Source: Tolypocladium sp. Sup5 PDA-1
Lineage: Eukaryota > Ascomycota > Sordariomycetes > Hypocreales > Ophiocordycipitaceae
Direction: 5' to 3'
Assembly: GCA_000750105.3 (NCBI GenBank)
Contig: JPHH03000002.1
Coordinates: 62,001-126,000, forward strand
Length of the DNA stretch: 64,000 nucleotides
Below, piece by piece: positions 22,700-33,917 of the stretch. The notes below the pieces were generated by a model. That model had not been told where the DNA came from and ran no database searches. It saw nothing but the letters and a program-made list of their open reading frames with translations. The translations under genes were made by a program, and so were the position numbers. Positions within the stretch are counted from its first letter, which is position 1, and each line of letters opens with the position of its first letter.

Positions 22700-23230
22700 T
22701 CAACCCCCCCGGGGGCTCATGACCACGATCCTCCCCGCGCCGCACTCTTGGCCCTTCTCCAGCGCATCCTCCCACTGCTCCAAGCCGTACAACGCCAGGA
22801 CCTCCATCCCCGCGTCCCGGCCGATGCGGAGCGTCCCGCTCTCGAGGAGACGCACCAGGCCGCGGACGTGCTCGCGCTCGTACATCCACGAGCCCCGCAC
22901 CGTGATGTCCCGGAACACGGCCCGCCCGTACGGCAGCGGCAGGGCGGTGTCCCCACCCCCCGGCCGCCCATGAGACATGCCCGGCCGCCGCGCCGGAGGG
23001 CGAGCATGCCGGCGCCGAGGTGCGGTGAGTTGGTGGCCCCGGGAGGAGAGATGCCGACGGAGGCGTCGATGGGACCGTGGCTCTGCAGCGCCGCGGTTAG
23101 GGATTCGGGGCTGGAGGAGTCGCCGCCGAGCTGGACCGTCTTGAGGCCCGGGTACTGCGCCGCCAGCCGGGCGAGCCCCTCGGCGCTGCGGCTCACGGCG
23201 ATGACTTTTGCGCCCTCGAGTATACAGCCG
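22700..23230 (-). pseudogene. Remnant of a zinc-type (MDR) alcohol dehydrogenase
   Basis: The C-terminal half of a medium-chain dehydrogenase/reductase is visible in two frames. One reads LEGAKVIAVSRSAEGL and continues to GGRACLMGG, a Rossmann second-strand region; a frame change in the GC-rich stretch around 22945-22965 leads into a second frame with GDTALPLPYGRAVF, TVRGSWMYEREHVRGL and, at the end, GAGRIVVMSP before a stop. Upstream of LEGAKV there is a stop within eight codons, and neither the catalytic zinc domain nor the dinucleotide-binding glycine motif is found before 23698. The gene is therefore 5'-truncated as well as frameshifted. It lies divergent from the neighbouring Zn2Cys6 regulator, which may once have controlled it. 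The frameshift alone could be a sequencing error in a G/C run; the missing 5' half could not. Confidence 0.72.
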
Positions 23231-23697
23231 CGATGGCAGAATCAATCCCCGTGAAACCGCCCCTCGGTCTTCGGAGTGAATCTGAGTGCTAAGAAACGTC
23301 GTCGACCCAATGCCGTGGTAGGATCGACAGGCAACGAATGAGGTTGCGCCGTGGATACGAAACTGGGTTAGTGTCCGTCAGCAACGGTTGCCGTAAATAC
23401 GACTCGGGGTTAGTCCATCATGACTTCCGTCAGCATGCTTCAACGACGCATCTGTCGAGATCTGTCCAAGCGAGCAACATCGGACGAAGAAAGGCTCCGA
23501 AGCGGCAGTCCAAACGTTGAGGCAGTTGACCATCACCGGGTCTCGCTGCCGGACGGTCCGGACCTCCGGCGTTGCGTTGCGCCGTCTCATTCACCCCCGG
23601 GCCAGCGGCTGCCGTCCAGCTCTAGCCTTGCTTCGTATAAACCCAGCGACATCTTCTTTCGCATTAGTTTCCGGCTGGATATGGTCCATCCTACACC
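23231..23697. other. Intergenic between dehydrogenase remnant and Zn2Cys6 gene
   Basis: This interval replaces the expected 5' half of the dehydrogenase and includes the promoter of the regulator. No dehydrogenase-like sequence is recognisable here in any frame. Confidence 0.5.
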
Positions 23698-25179
23698 ATG
23701 CCGTCTACGACAACTGTCGAAAAGGCGCCCGTCCGCCAACGCAAAGCACACCGCAAGTCCCGCCTCGGCTGCGGAAACTGCAAGCTTCGCAGCGTCAAGG
23801 TGAGCCCCCTTCTCAATCTTCCCTTGCAAATCAATGCATACACACCAAAGAACCATTCTCCAATCCCCTGTAACACGCAACCCGCTAACCAACCATCAGT
23901 GCGACGAAGCCAAGCCCGGCTGCCGCCGCTGCTCCGCCTCAGGCTTCACATGCACCTACACCAGCTCCGGCCCCGGTGGCTCCGTCCCGACGCTGCACCT
24001 CGCCCTCGCCAACGTCTTCAAGATCGACCTGAGCCAGGGCGGCAATCCCGTCTCGGCGCTGCTGCCCGTCCCGGCCCCGCAGCGGCGCATCCCCGTGGCG
24101 CTCCCCGTGGCCGGCCGCCTGGGCAGCTACGAGATGCAGCCGGCCGACTTTGCCGCGCTGGACCGCTTCATGGGTCGGACGGTGTGGACGTTTGGTAACA
24201 CCAGCATGAGGAGCTGGTACTCTGAGGGGGCGCTGGGACTGAGCAACTCGGTGAGTCTTCAGGCCTCCAACGTCCATACCTCACTCCTGATGCTTACACG
24301 ACACCCTGGCAGCACCCCTTTCTCCTGCACATCTTCCTCGCCGTCTCCCTCCTCCACGACACCCACACCTCATCCTCCATCCCCCCCTCCCACCGCACCC
24401 TCCTCGCCTTCCACTGGTACCACGGCACCGCCCTCTTCCACCAGCAGCTCGCCCGCCCCTCGCCCGCCACCACGCTCTCCTCGTCCGCCCGCGACGCCCT
24501 CTGGGTCTCCGCCACGCTGCTCGGCGCCGCCGCCTTTGCCCACGTCGACTCCCTCGACCCACGGGCCGCCTGGCCGCTCAAGGACCCGGATCCCTCGGAC
24601 CTCGACTGGCTCAAGATGGGCCATGGCAAGCACGTCGTCTGGGAGATTGCGGACCCTCTGCGGCCGGACAGCGTCTTCAGCAGGCTCAGCAAGGATTTGG
24701 TCCACTACCCGCCGCCGGACGGGAAGGCCCCTATTCGAGATGATGCTCTCCATCCGCTCTTTTACTCCGTCTTCGGCCTCTCGTCCGCATCCTCGGCAGC
24801 CACGAGTCCCTATTACATCCCCCTCTCCATCCTCGCCCAGCTCCTCCCGGAGCAAATCAGCGGCCACACAATCAACCGCTTCTTCACCTTCCTCAGCCAG
24901 ATTGAAGCCCCCTACCAACGCCTCATCGAGCAAAAGGACCCCCGAGCCTTACTGTTGCTCGCCTACTGGTACGCCAAGATCGCGTCGCACCCATCGTGGT
25001 GGGTGCGGCGAAGGCCAGTGGTCGAGGGTCTGGCCATCTGCATCAACATTAATCGCCGGTGTGCCGACGAGCCAGACATCCTGCAGCTTCTCGAGTTTCC
25101 CAGGGGCATTTTGACAGAGATATATCACAGTGAGAACCTAGACGGGGGAAAGGCTTTTGCAAATATGCCGAAGCAGTGA
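23698..25179 (+). CDS. Zn(II)2Cys6 transcription factor
   Basis: Fungal nuclear regulator of 439 residues from exons 23698-23799, 23900-24250 and 24313-25179, all joined in phase 0 with GT-AG introns of 100 and 62 nt. The zinc cluster is C25-x2-C28-x6-C35-x6-C42-x2-C45-x6-C52, preceded by a basic stretch (RQRKAHRKSR). The first intron splits the cluster between the third-loop Lys34 and Cys35. The rest is an alpha-helical region with HPFLLHIFLAVSLLHD, of the kind seen in short regulators related to the sterol-uptake (Upc2-like) group. Cluster residues CKLRSVKCDE carry Ser where Arg is more usual. It sits head to head with a decayed zinc-type dehydrogenase gene, an arrangement common for regulator and target. 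Target genes are unknown. Confidence 0.85.
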
Positions 25180-25386
25180 ACGTACACACGTCTAATGAAT
25201 GATGACTGTTGGCAGATTGACCTCTCCCACCTCCCAGTGAAGCAAAAGCAAAACGCTACCACATATGTCATAAAAGATTCGAGCAATGAATCACCCAGAC
25301 GCCGCTGTTGTGCACCCTCTTCTCCTGGTATCGTGGCACTCGTAACATAATTGCACTCGCACCCCCTTCGACGGCCATCATGTCAC

Positions 25387-27525
25387 CTATGCACCAACCT
25401 TGACCTCCTGGCCGGCTTGGTGCTCGTCCCCGTCCTTCTCATCTCCGCCATTGGCTGCCCTTGACATGAGCGGGTGCTGGGGGTCGTATCCAACGGCCTT
25501 GACGATGCCCAGCCCCTTGGTGCGACCTTCTCTAAAGAGCAGTCGGTCTCCTGGCGCGAGGTACTCGGGGCGCTGCACAAAGCGGAACGCGACGGTGGCT
25601 CGGTCACCGGTGCGGATGAGCTCCCTGTCGATGTCGATGATAGCGCACGTCTGCGATACGGGGCCGACGTGTAGCATGGCCTGATACTTGTTTTTGATGG
25701 TGGTTGCATGAGACAGGATAAGAACTGTTGCATTTGTCAGTCATGTCCACCTCCTCATAGATTCCGTGTACTCACCCTCTGCAATAAACTCTCTGTGCAC
25801 CCGTGGAGCCGGCTGGCCCTCCAGCTTGGGGAGCACAACCATGCCCTTTCTGACATCCTTGCGCTTCACCTTCTTCAGCGCAAACGATGCCGACTGTCCT
25901 GCAGAGGCCGCTGGCACCCGTATCCTCTTGCGCTCGATAGATCGGATCGCGGTCTGGGTGAACTGGCCCAGCGAGTCCGGCCCGATCAAGACATTGTCTC
26001 CCTCGTGGGCCACGCCCGATCTGATGATACCCGACACCACCGTCCCCGTGAACGGCACGGAGAACGTGTCGTTGACGTGAAACTCGAACGGCGCGTCCGA
26101 GTTGTAGCGGCCGTGGTGGGGGAGGATGTTCAGAAACGCGCGCACAAGGTCGAGGTTCTCGCCAGTAACGTTTGAGACCTGGAACACCGGACATATCCTG
26201 TGGCTGACAAACTGAGTGGCAGTATTAATGCACTCCTCGCGGTTCTTGATAAAGGTCGGCACCTTGCGCGCCCCAGGACTCCTCATGATCTTGGTTATCT
26301 GCGTGATTGTCTCCTCGAGGATGTTGGGCGGGCAAATGTCGATCTTGGTGATGACCACCATCACCGGCACGTTCAGGGCCAGTGCGATTCCCAGGTGCTC
26401 CTTGCTCATACCGACCAACCCATTGTTCGCCGCAACCATAAGCAAGCAGTAGTTAGGGCTGCTAGAGAGCAGGCCAAAGACCGTTGTTCGCAGGTACTTT
26501 TCGTGGCCAGCCAGATCAGTAAATGTGATGACCTTGGCGCTGCGCTTCCCAATATCCTCCCACGAGAGCTTGCCTTGGGGTCTTGTTAGCGAGTGAATAT
26601 TTTGCGATGGCATAATGGCACGACATACGTCCAGGGGTGTCGGATGTTACTACTTTTCCCACACTGTCGAATCCCATTATCTCCATGCCGACGGAACTGG
26701 TGCGGCCAGTCTCAACCTCGTGCTTGTGGCGGAACAGGTTCACTCGCGCCTTTCCTCGCCCGTCGTCTAAATCGCCCTTGACCAGTACTCCAAGCATAGA
26801 ACTCTTACCTGCGTCCACTGATTTGGCCGGCATGTTAGCAATCGGTAACTGGTCGACGGTGGCTCTTAGCTAGCTTACCGTTTCCAACGACCGCTATCCT
26901 GGTCTCAATCACGTCTTCCACATTCGAAGGCACTCTCCGAATCAGAATTTTCCCGCTGCACGCCGTCTCTTTGCCGGACTTTTTGGCTGTGCTCGCCGCC
27001 TCCACGTCGCCACCGATATTCTTCGTGAGAAGAAGCTCGCAGTCGGCGCGTATGCCCTTTGCAGCCTCTACTAGTCTCCTGTATGCATTGTTCCACTCTT
27101 CCAGGGTGAGCTTCATGGAGTCGCCATTGTTCTCATATCCCAACTCGAAGACGGTCTCGCCCATCCCCTCCTCTATCCGCTCTGCGATAAGGTCTTGGAG
27201 CTTCTTGAGGGATGCCTCGTCAGATCCGAGGAGGAGGTCTTTGAGCGCTATCCGTGGGGCCGTGTCGGCGAGGTCTAGATTATCGAAGAGTTCGTCCAAC
27301 TCTTCATGGTGGTCCGCGGAGTCGGCGCTTGTGGCTGCGTCGGGCTCGGTTCGTCTCGAGGTAGGGAAGCGGAGGTTCTGCTGCTGTTCGACGTATTCGG
27401 CAAAGTCGCTCAGAGCCTGCGCAAGTGTGAGATCGCCTGAATCACCTCTCCGGCCTCCTTGTTCACCATACCGACTCTCCCTTCCGCTTCTCATGCGGCT
27501 GGGCCTTTAACGTCTTGTTCGACAT
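25387..27525 (-). CDS. GTPBP1/GTPBP2-like translational GTPase
   Basis: EF-Tu-like GTPase of the GTPBP1 group, linked in animals to ribosome rescue and mRNA surveillance. Model: exons 27525-27472, 27416-26879, 26817-26629, 26573-25776 and 25724-25387, giving 638 residues; all joins keep frame with GT-AG introns of 51-61 nt. G motifs are GNVDAGKSS at 196-204, DLAGH at 280-284 and TKID at 336-339; an OB-type domain 2 follows (FTGTVVSGIIRSG), then domain 3 ending about residue 638. The N-terminal 190 residues are an acidic helical extension, as in GTPBP1. The first exon is the uncertain part: an in-frame ATG at 27494 would need no first intron and would give a slightly different N terminus. Its stop lies 207 bp from that of the convergent Zn2Cys6 gene. 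Confidence 0.87.
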
Positions 27526-28297
27526 GGTTGTGGCGGGGCAATGCGACGGATGTGCATCACAGGGATATTCGAGGGATCATTGAGCTCTGAGGAGGCAGAG
27601 GCAGAGGTCCGAGGTTGTAGATTCTGGATATATATGTTGGGCGGACTGGAGGATCGCTGCGCCACTGCCTGGCCGACTGACTCTTGATCTGTCGTGAGGT
27701 GAAGAGTCACACATAGATCAATCGGTACAGCTGTTGGCGGGAGGTGAGTAACCCCCGTGCCTTATCGATAAAGCGGGAAGTGATGTAAGGGTGCGCCTCG
27801 GTCGCGGGCCTCTCGGCTACTCGCATACAGAGCTCCTCGTCGGGCGATATGCATCAACGGGGGGCTTTTTCCACTTCTCACAAGACGGACACCACAACGG
27901 GTAGCCAAGCGGGTATGTGAACGTGATGCCACAGGGTGCTTTTAAGCATTGTTCAGGTATAGAGGCCATCTCGAATTCTATAAATTCCCCTCACTCCCAT
28001 GACATGGTAAACCCCAAGCCTCACCAGGCACTTCTTTCGCCCATGTGATTCCTGCATGCACTCGTCCATATGGGCTTTACAACGAGTATTTGCCTCCAAA
28101 GGCGAAAACTCGTAAGAAAAGGGCCCATGCGCGTTTCCATGCAAGCTCCGGGACTGCTGCCTCGAGATCGTAGTCCGTGGCCCAGAATCTCCGTGAAGGG
28201 GTCGCAACGTCGTCGCCGTTTAAACAGAAACATCTAGCTTTCACAAGTTGTTGCGTCATGGCAGCCTCGCGCTGCTCTATATCCCTGGTACCATCCC
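27526..28297. other. Intergenic between GTPase and LSM3 genes
   Basis: Both neighbours are on the minus strand, so this holds the GTPase promoter and the LSM3 3' region. No coding region is supported. Confidence 0.55.
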
Positions 28298-28751
28298 TCA
28301 GAAAGGTACCTGAGGCGAGATCAAGACGACGCTATCGCCTATGCATGGAGTCAGAACACGGGGGGTGATGAGCGTCAGTTTTATACACTCACCTCGCACA
28401 AACAGCATTTCCGACTTGCGGCTTACAGTCTTAAAAATGGTCAGTGGGAGTTCATGGCATGATGATGACCTGGTTTGAGCTCTCACCTTGACCTCCTCAT
28501 CTTCATCGTCGTCGTCGACGGCATAAATAGTCTCCTCCACCTCGCCGAGCACCAGGTTGCAATGGCTGTCATATGCCTGTCGCGAGCATTAGCACCCACT
28601 TCCGTCTCATTTGGCGGCGCGATCCTCATACGTGAAGCTTTCCCTTGAGCTCCCGGTCGCCCCTCAGCTTCACAAACACGACTTCGTTGAGCAACAGCCG
28701 CACAAGATCGAGGGGCTCTGCGACGTGACTGTCGTCGCCAGCGTCCGCCAT
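28298..28751 (-). CDS. LSm3, U6 snRNA-associated Sm-like protein
   Basis: Subunit of the Lsm2-8 ring (U6 snRNA binding, splicing) and the Lsm1-7 ring (mRNA decapping). Four exons, 28751-28632, 28576-28487, 28429-28393 and 28338-28298, with GT-AG introns of 54-57 nt, encode 95 residues, the usual length. The Sm1 motif is VVFVKLRGDRELKGKLHAYD followed by SHCNLVLGEVEET; an acidic loop (DDDDEDEEVK) separates it from Sm2, LFVRGDSVVLISPQ, near the C terminus. Four exons in under 500 bp is dense for this window. It shares a 385-bp divergent promoter region with the mitochondrial gene at 29137. Confidence 0.93.
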
Positions 28752-29136
28752 CGTCGCGTCTTATTCTCTCTCTTGACTTGATGTACCGGGGGAGCTCGTT
28801 TCTCGGAGGAGAGTGACGCGGTGGTGTGGTGTGGTTGGCGCTTTAATCGTGACCTGACGGTTGAATCGTCAAAACGCAGCTGTGCCCCCTGCTGGCGCGA
28901 TGGAAAATCTTCGGCGTGCATGCATTCATCGGGGCCACGGTCGGTCTTCTGATATGCATTTATCCGCGATATGCTTCCCCGTACTACCCCAACTTTTGGC
29001 GTCGTGGGTCGCTCCGCTGTGGCCCCAGAATATCGGCGGATGCCCCATTGCCTCCTCACTCAGTCGCGTCCCTGGACCGACCTTGACAGCTCCGATTGTC
29101 TCTTTCGACGCTCATGTCGCGCAGCGCGGATAAGTC
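28752..29136. promoter_or_regulatory. Divergent promoter region, LSM3 and mitochondrial ATPase-expression gene
   Basis: Two start codons face away from each other across 385 bp, so both promoters must lie here or overlap the genes. I see no clear TATA box or known operator. Confidence 0.6.
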
Positions 29137-31203
29137 ATGGCAATGAGGCGACCGTTATGGCAGAGGTCGCGCCTCAATCGACTGTCCACGCTCAGCACGC
29201 CGCGGCATGAGGCGCCGATAAGATGCAATCCCCCCTCCCCTGGTCCACGACGTCTGGCCTCTCAAGCATCTTCGCCAGCCATCCACCACCACCAGTTCGC
29301 AGAGTTCCTGCCGCCTCGCGACCGCACGGAGCTGGACGACGTGTTGAGTGCCATTCAGGGCAAAAGTGCAGATCAGATTTGTGAAGCATTCGTCGCCTGG
29401 ACCAACGTCCTCGGCGACCCAGGCTCCCCCTTAAATGACGCTGCGGTACGACAAGCTCAGGACCTCCCTGGGCCAACCTTGTCGGAGATCTTGCGCAGTC
29501 TTGATCCGGTGCTCTCATCGGCTCACGACATTGCCCATGGCCTCAATATCACGCAGGGACAAACCCAGTTCACGGACGTTGGCGAGTTGGTGGATGAGTT
29601 TGGTGTTCGCACGCACCACCGCAAGGTGCTCTCCGGCCTCCAGACCCTAATATCTGTTCGAAGCCGGTCGCATTACGGCCTTACTCCAGCCGACTACGAG
29701 GTGTTCTTGCGCTGTGCTGGGGCCGCGGTCGATTATCAGGCCGCAAAAGGTTTCTGGAGTGCCATGGCCGTCCGCGGGCTCCAAGACTCGCGAACGGCAA
29801 AGACCTGGACCGAGTTCATCAAGGCCCGATTCATGACCGAGCCCATATACTACCAATTCGACCGCTCAAGGGTCGCGGTTCTGGCTCGTGACATGTACAG
29901 CAATCGAACGCCGCTACCGATGGCGACGCTCAAGAGAATGGACAGCATGAGGCTAAGCATCAATGCGTTGAAACGCGAACCCTGGAACCGGCGACCCGAC
30001 GAGCCTGACGAGGACATGAGGCGGCTGTTTCGGCGGCGACTGGACTTTCGGGGCTACAAGGGGCACTGGATCCGCGCGTTGTACTACGGGCACGAGATGG
30101 ATGAAGAGCTGCTGTGCACGTCCATGATTGCCTTTGCGCGATCCAGCTCATTGCACTCCATCAAGACCATGATCCTCAAGAACTACTACGGGATCGACAT
30201 TGACGAAGCAGCCAACCCCGGAAACACAGAAATTTCGGGCGGAGTCGACCTGCCGCCGGACTCGCCCATCAAGCCCACGGCCCGCCTCCTCAATGCCATC
30301 GTCGAGGCTTTCGGGTCCATGTCCCATATTCCGCTAGGCATGAGGATCGTCGACTTCATCTCGCGGAGGTATGACATTCCCATTCCCCACGAGACGTGGT
30401 CCAACATTCTCAGCTGGACGTACCTTTGCGCGTCCAAGCCCTTCAAGCCCATGCGCAAGCTTCAAGGAGACTGGCAATCAACCATCACGACCGCGGCGGA
30501 TGTCCGCCAGGTCTGGGAGGTCATGACATCGAAACCGTACAACGTTCAGCCGAGGTTTGAAGACTACGACATCTACATCAAGACCCTCATCACGCAGCGA
30601 TCCTTCGGTCGCGCACTCGACGCCATCAGGGGGCACATGATGCCCTACTACGACAGCGTCGTCGACGAGTACGAAAAGGCCGTCTTGGACGAAATACTGC
30701 AGCACGACATCGCCCCTTCTTCGCCACGAGCCACACGCCGCCGCAACCAAGCCCAGATCCACAAAGACCACGCCCACCACCGCATCTCGTCCTGGTTCGA
30801 CAAGCTCCTCAAGACCGCCTCCGCAAACAAGGGCCACCGCGCCGGCCCCGTCATGCACACCCTCATCCCGAACCTCCTCCGCGAGTTCGGCGACTTCTTC
30901 CCGCACCAAATCCGCTACCGCACCGCCCAGGGCGTCGTGCAGATGGAGCGCCCCGAGGCCACGCGCCGCTTCGAATGGGCCCGCCAGTGGCGCACCACGC
31001 TGCCGCAGAAGAAGGCGGGAATCCACGTCCGCGACATTGAGGGCTCGGACCAGCCCGACTTTCCGTGGCCGGAGGTGCCCACCATGAGGGTGCTCGAGTG
31101 GCAGCGCCGGCCGAGGACGAGGCTGGCGGGGCTAGGGAGGGCGCCTGCGGATGCGGCGAGGAGGGCATGGTGGGAGAGGCTAGAAGAGGAGCTGATGCTG
31201 TAA
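29137..31203 (+). CDS. Mitochondrial ATPase expression protein (ATP13/Aep2-like)
   Basis: Single-exon gene for 688 residues. The first 30 or so residues are rich in Arg, Ser and Leu with no acidic residue until Glu25, as in a mitochondrial targeting sequence. Residues about 165-265 (GVRTHHRKVLSGLQTL, HYGLTPADYEVFLRCAG, KGFWSAMAVRGLQDS, TWTEFIKARF, YQFDR) resemble the ATP13 family of mitochondrial ATPase expression factors; yeast Aep2/Atp13 is needed for translation of the mitochondrial ATP9 message. The helical repeat character is PPR-like. ATG 29137 has a purine context and gives the presequence. Whether it acts on ATP9 in this fungus cannot be told; in many filamentous fungi atp9 is nuclear. 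Confidence 0.75.
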   Translation: MAMRRPLWQRSRLNRLSTLSTPRHEAPIRCNPPSPGPRRLASQASSPAIHHHQFAEFLPPRDRTELDDVLSAIQGKSADQICEAFVAWTNVLGDPGSPLNDAAVRQAQDLPGPTLSEILRSLDPVLSSAHDIAHGLNITQGQTQFTDVGELVDEFGVRTHHRKVLSGLQTLISVRSRSHYGLTPADYEVFLRCAGAAVDYQAAKGFWSAMAVRGLQDSRTAKTWTEFIKARFMTEPIYYQFDRSRVAVLARDMYSNRTPLPMATLKRMDSMRLSINALKREPWNRRPDEPDEDMRRLFRRRLDFRGYKGHWIRALYYGHEMDEELLCTSMIAFARSSSLHSIKTMILKNYYGIDIDEAANPGNTEISGGVDLPPDSPIKPTARLLNAIVEAFGSMSHIPLGMRIVDFISRRYDIPIPHETWSNILSWTYLCASKPFKPMRKLQGDWQSTITTAADVRQVWEVMTSKPYNVQPRFEDYDIYIKTLITQRSFGRALDAIRGHMMPYYDSVVDEYEKAVLDEILQHDIAPSSPRATRRRNQAQIHKDHAHHRISSWFDKLLKTASANKGHRAGPVMHTLIPNLLREFGDFFPHQIRYRTAQGVVQMERPEATRRFEWARQWRTTLPQKKAGIHVRDIEGSDQPDFPWPEVPTMRVLEWQRRPRTRLAGLGRAPADAARRAWWERLEEELML

Positions 31204-31797
31204 TGTGTAAGGGGTTTGATGATATATCTTGTGTGCATAGACCTGTTCCACTACATGTGCAAGCATAGCGTCGAATATACCCTGGATATCACGTACCATC
31301 CTGAGCAGTTTCATCTCACGTCACCAGTTCAGTGCATTCACTCACGTCTGACACAATATATCTCATCTTGAATACACAAAAACTCCCGGGGTTGCCTATA
31401 AATTGTAGAATTTCACATCATTTCTCAGCCGGGTATCTACCACCACTTTCCAAGTCCCCATCTCCTCTCCTTCCATTCCTACACTAGCCTACAACCCGCG
31501 ACCGCCGGCCATCTATCCAATCTTTTTTTGTCGTCGTTGCATCGTGTCAGCATGTACAAGCCCGCCCCTTTCATACATGGTGCCGTAGTCCCGTACATCG
31601 TCATATCTTACCCCCTGTGAAAAGAAACCCCCCCTCTCCCTCCCATGAAACAAAACGTTAAAACGCGTATGTCCGAGTCCAGCGGTCGATCCAAGAGGTA
31701 TAAGAGACCCATATACAAAGAGAAATAAAGAAATCAAATGCCGCTAGAAGGGTAAATAAGCTGCCCTAGTTGGCAGCAGTGTTGCTTGTGCTGGCGC
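31204..31797. other. Intergenic, convergent 3' regions
   Basis: Space between two converging genes; AT-rich with short T and C runs, consistent with 3' untranslated regions. No gene seen. Confidence 0.6.
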
Positions 31798-33917
31798 CTA
31801 CATGCCGACGGCAGCCTCGGCCAGGACACCGAGAAGACTCGCGGCCGCACCACCGATGCCCACGGCGCCGAGGGTCTCGCCCCAGGCCTTCTTCTTCATG
31901 GTACGCTCCTCCTTGCGGTCGCCTCGTCGGTCGCGGTCGCCGCGGTGGTAGGGCCGGTCACGGTCGCCGTCGTAGCCACGGTTCCTATCGCCGGCGTACC
32001 GATCCCGTTCGCCGCTGTGGCGCTCGCCGTCACGTCGATAACTGTCACGGTTGCTGCGGCCCGAGCCCTCCTTGTCCCGGTGGTCGCGGTGCCTCCTGGG
32101 GGGGTGGTCTCCGCGACGGTCACGCTCATCCCTGAGAGATCGCGGGCTCCTCGACTCCACCTCATGGGGCTCGGGGCCGAACCGTACGTGATTCTCGTTT
32201 TTGTTCTTCAGGATGGGCTTGGGCATGACCGTGCTGGCCGGCGAGGTTTTATCCTTGTTCGGTGGGCTGACAATGTAAGGGTAGCTTTTTGTGCCCTTCT
32301 CAGACGTCTTGTCGTCGTCATAGTCGGTCGTATCACTCTCATCCCACAACACACTCTCATCATCGTCCTCCTCTCGGCTGCTCTTAGAGTCGGCACGATC
32401 CCGCTGATGCTTGTCGTTCTTTCTCTGGGGCATGTATCTGCCTGACCTGGCAGCACGGCAATCGGCGCTCTGCCGGGCGTAATCGGCAATTTGCTCGCGA
32501 GTGAGGCGGCCAAGGACAGCGACATATTCGGGTCGAGCCTCGTACCGCACACCGGCACACTCGAGGACCTCCGGGCTGACAAGCGTGCGTCGTATCTTCG
32601 TCCACTGAGCCTCCAACGGGATCTCCTTGCCAAAGCGATCTGGTGCCAGACGGGAAGGCATCGACCTTGGGCTGGTGCCATAAGGTGGCCCCTGGGGACC
32701 GACGCTGGAATAAGGCGGTAAGGGGTGGACGTAGCTGGGTGATGAGCCAAGCATCAACTGTGAGTTTGCAGAACTCGACAGCTCAGCTTCGGTTCCAGGG
32801 GGTAATGGTCCCGCAACCCCCGACGTGAGATGCTTCCGTGAACTCCTCGGCGACGCGCCTTGACTCTGGCCTGGAGGATGCAGGTGCATTACCGCCATGC
32901 CTAAGTTAAGGCTGTCCATGGCCATCAAATCCTTGGTGGAGATCAAGGCCATCGAGTCGCCCATCTCAGTCGCCCCATCGTCTGAAGAAAAGGAGTAGTT
33001 CTCGTTCTGGCGAGGCGGGGGAATCGGGGCATCTCCCGGGATGCGCCTCTCACCCTTTATGCTGACGAAACATTTCTCATTGTCCATGGATGGATACATC
33101 AGCTCTTTGGGCGGGACAGGGGGCGGCAGAGCGGCCTGGACTTGTTGTTGCTCGAGGAGACCACGGAGGGTTGGAGGAGCACCGCCGTTGAGAGTGGACA
33201 TGGACTCGAGCTCACGGATGTAAGCGCGCAATACCTCCTATACGCATCGTGGTGTTAGTCTATATCCGACTCGCGACGTCAACTTAAGCACTCGGAGATG
33301 CGAACCTTGTGCTGGCGGAGGACCTGAGGCGAGAAGCCCTCTTTCTCGAGCTCCGACTTGAACTCTTGCCACCGCCGGTCGTCGTCATCATCGGTGAGTC
33401 CGCTGCTGTCCCGGCGAGTAAAGAGTCTCGCGGCGATGTTGTCGACCTTGTCCTTGATTCCCTCGAGACCAGCCTCGTTGCCCTGCACCGCATTTCCAGG
33501 CGTCTTATTGGCCGGGTTGTGCAGCTGCACGGTATCGAGGAACATGTCGACGCTCGTCTTCTCGTTGGTGAGCCTGGACCGCACGGCCGCCACGCGGTCC
33601 GCCAGTCCGTCTACCTCGCGGCCGCTGCAAGCGTCATACTTGTCGAGCACGGTCACGAGCTGCTTGAGGGCAAAGTCGCAGTCCTCGACGATGGGCTGCA
33701 CCTGGCGGGCGTAGATGGAGGACGCAGCCCCGCTGTTGAGGAGGGAGTCGGGGTCGGCGGCCTCGACACGGAGATGGCGGAGGGCGAGATGGAGCTGGCG
33801 AACGGCGACGGCCACATCGGAGAGTGAGGGTGATGGATACTGCTTGGCTCGCAGGAAGAGCGTTCTGGCAAAGGCATCGACAGCGTCGATGTGCTCGAGA
33901 GTGCCACCGCCGCTCAT
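31798..33917 (-). CDS. Large charged protein, DUF8035-like, function unknown
   Basis: Exons 33917-33306 and 33237-31798, joined in phase 0 across a 68-nt GT-AG intron, encode 683 residues. ATG 33917 is used because upstream in-frame starts are not ATG. The first 200 residues look alpha-helical (HIDAVDAFARTLFLRAKQYP; DCDFALKQLVTVLDKYDAC). A Pro/Ser-rich middle follows. Around residues 405-470, PLEAQWTKIRRTLVSPEVLE and RPEYVAVLGRLTREQIADYA match my memory of the fungal DUF8035 domain. After acidic stretches there is a long Arg/Asp/His repeat (about 560-655), and the protein ends with a Gly/Ala-rich hydrophobic segment, GAVGIGGAAASLLGVLAEAA. No enzyme motif is visible. Localisation and function are unknown. 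Confidence 0.8.

Noticed and set aside
22945..22965. Frameshift in the dehydrogenase as a possible sequencing error only
   Set aside because: The gene also lacks its whole 5' half and has an upstream stop, so it is a remnant even if this one base change is an error.
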